A stretch of DNA of 6,253 bases, from positions 1-6,253 of the forward strand of contig DAINCF010000436.1 in assembly GCA_036732565.1 (NCBI GenBank), in the 5' to 3' direction. The notes below the pieces were generated by a model. The model was not told where the DNA came from. It searched no databases and saw only the letters and a program-made list of their open reading frames with translations. Position 1 is the stretch's first letter. The number at the start of each line of letters is the position of its first letter. Shown here piece by piece: positions 5,263-6,253 of this stretch. A program made the translations under genes and the position numbers. This DNA is from JAIVJN01 sp036732565. GTDB taxonomy: Bacteria; Acidobacteriota; Vicinamibacteria; Vicinamibacterales; UBA2999.

Positions 5263-5286
5263 AGGACAGCTCGCGAACAACCACTT

Positions 5287-6253
<967 letters not shown>

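Larger units (their letters stand above)
4653..5286 (+). other. Non-coding tyrS-16S interval: repeat, promoters and 16S leader
   Basis: This 634-base stretch has no supportable protein gene or tRNA. In order it holds the end of the tyrS-spanning inverted repeat, the second tyrS-tail repeat, P1, a hairpin, P2, boxB/boxA and a hairpin-rich leader. From about 4811 to 4900 I see only a T5 run and no feature I can name. From about 5145 to 5226 I see only a short GTCG/CGAC pair (5165-5176) and otherwise nothing clear. No intrinsic terminator for tyrS is evident, so some tyrS transcription may run into the rRNA operon. Confidence 0.7.

Overview
The window is GC-rich bacterial chromosome. The 16S rRNA (V4 beginning TACAGAGGTGGCAAGCG, plus the V3 and V5 text) reads like Acidobacteriota, most like the Vicinamibacteria / subdivision 6 sequences I remember. 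That placement is from memory and was not tested by a search. All protein genes look vertically inherited and chromosomal. I see no phage, transposase, CRISPR or secretion genes.

Layout. (1) Bases 1-2535, plus strand: a HEAT-repeat protein, then purM, then purN, joined by short overlaps (3 bp and 8 bp), so very likely one translationally coupled unit. PurM and PurN catalyse two steps of de novo purine synthesis; the HEAT protein is an unexplained partner. (2) Bases 2524-3351, minus strand: a metallophosphoesterase of the YkuE/YaeI type with a Tat-like N-terminus. It converges on purN, and the two genes share a 12-bp perfect palindrome that gives both proteins the same ending, Ser-Glu-Phe-stop. 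(3) Bases 3352-3380: a 29-bp divergent intergenic gap with -10-like hexamers placed 6-7 bp before both ATGs, which suggests leaderless transcripts. (4) Bases 3381-4652, plus strand: tyrS, tyrosyl-tRNA synthetase, complete. (5) Bases 4653-5286: no protein gene. First comes a 32-bp exact repeat of the tyrS 3' end, again followed by a stop codon. Then come two TTGACA promoters, a boxB-like hairpin with boxA, and a leader with several strong hairpins. (6) Base 5287 to the window end: the 5' two thirds of 16S rRNA.

The genes are mainly housekeeping: nucleotide synthesis, tRNA charging and ribosome production. I found no new multi-gene system. The points most worth a second look are the duplicated, stop-restoring tyrS tail, the symmetrical purN/phosphoesterase end, the compact divergent promoter and the HEAT-purM coupling.
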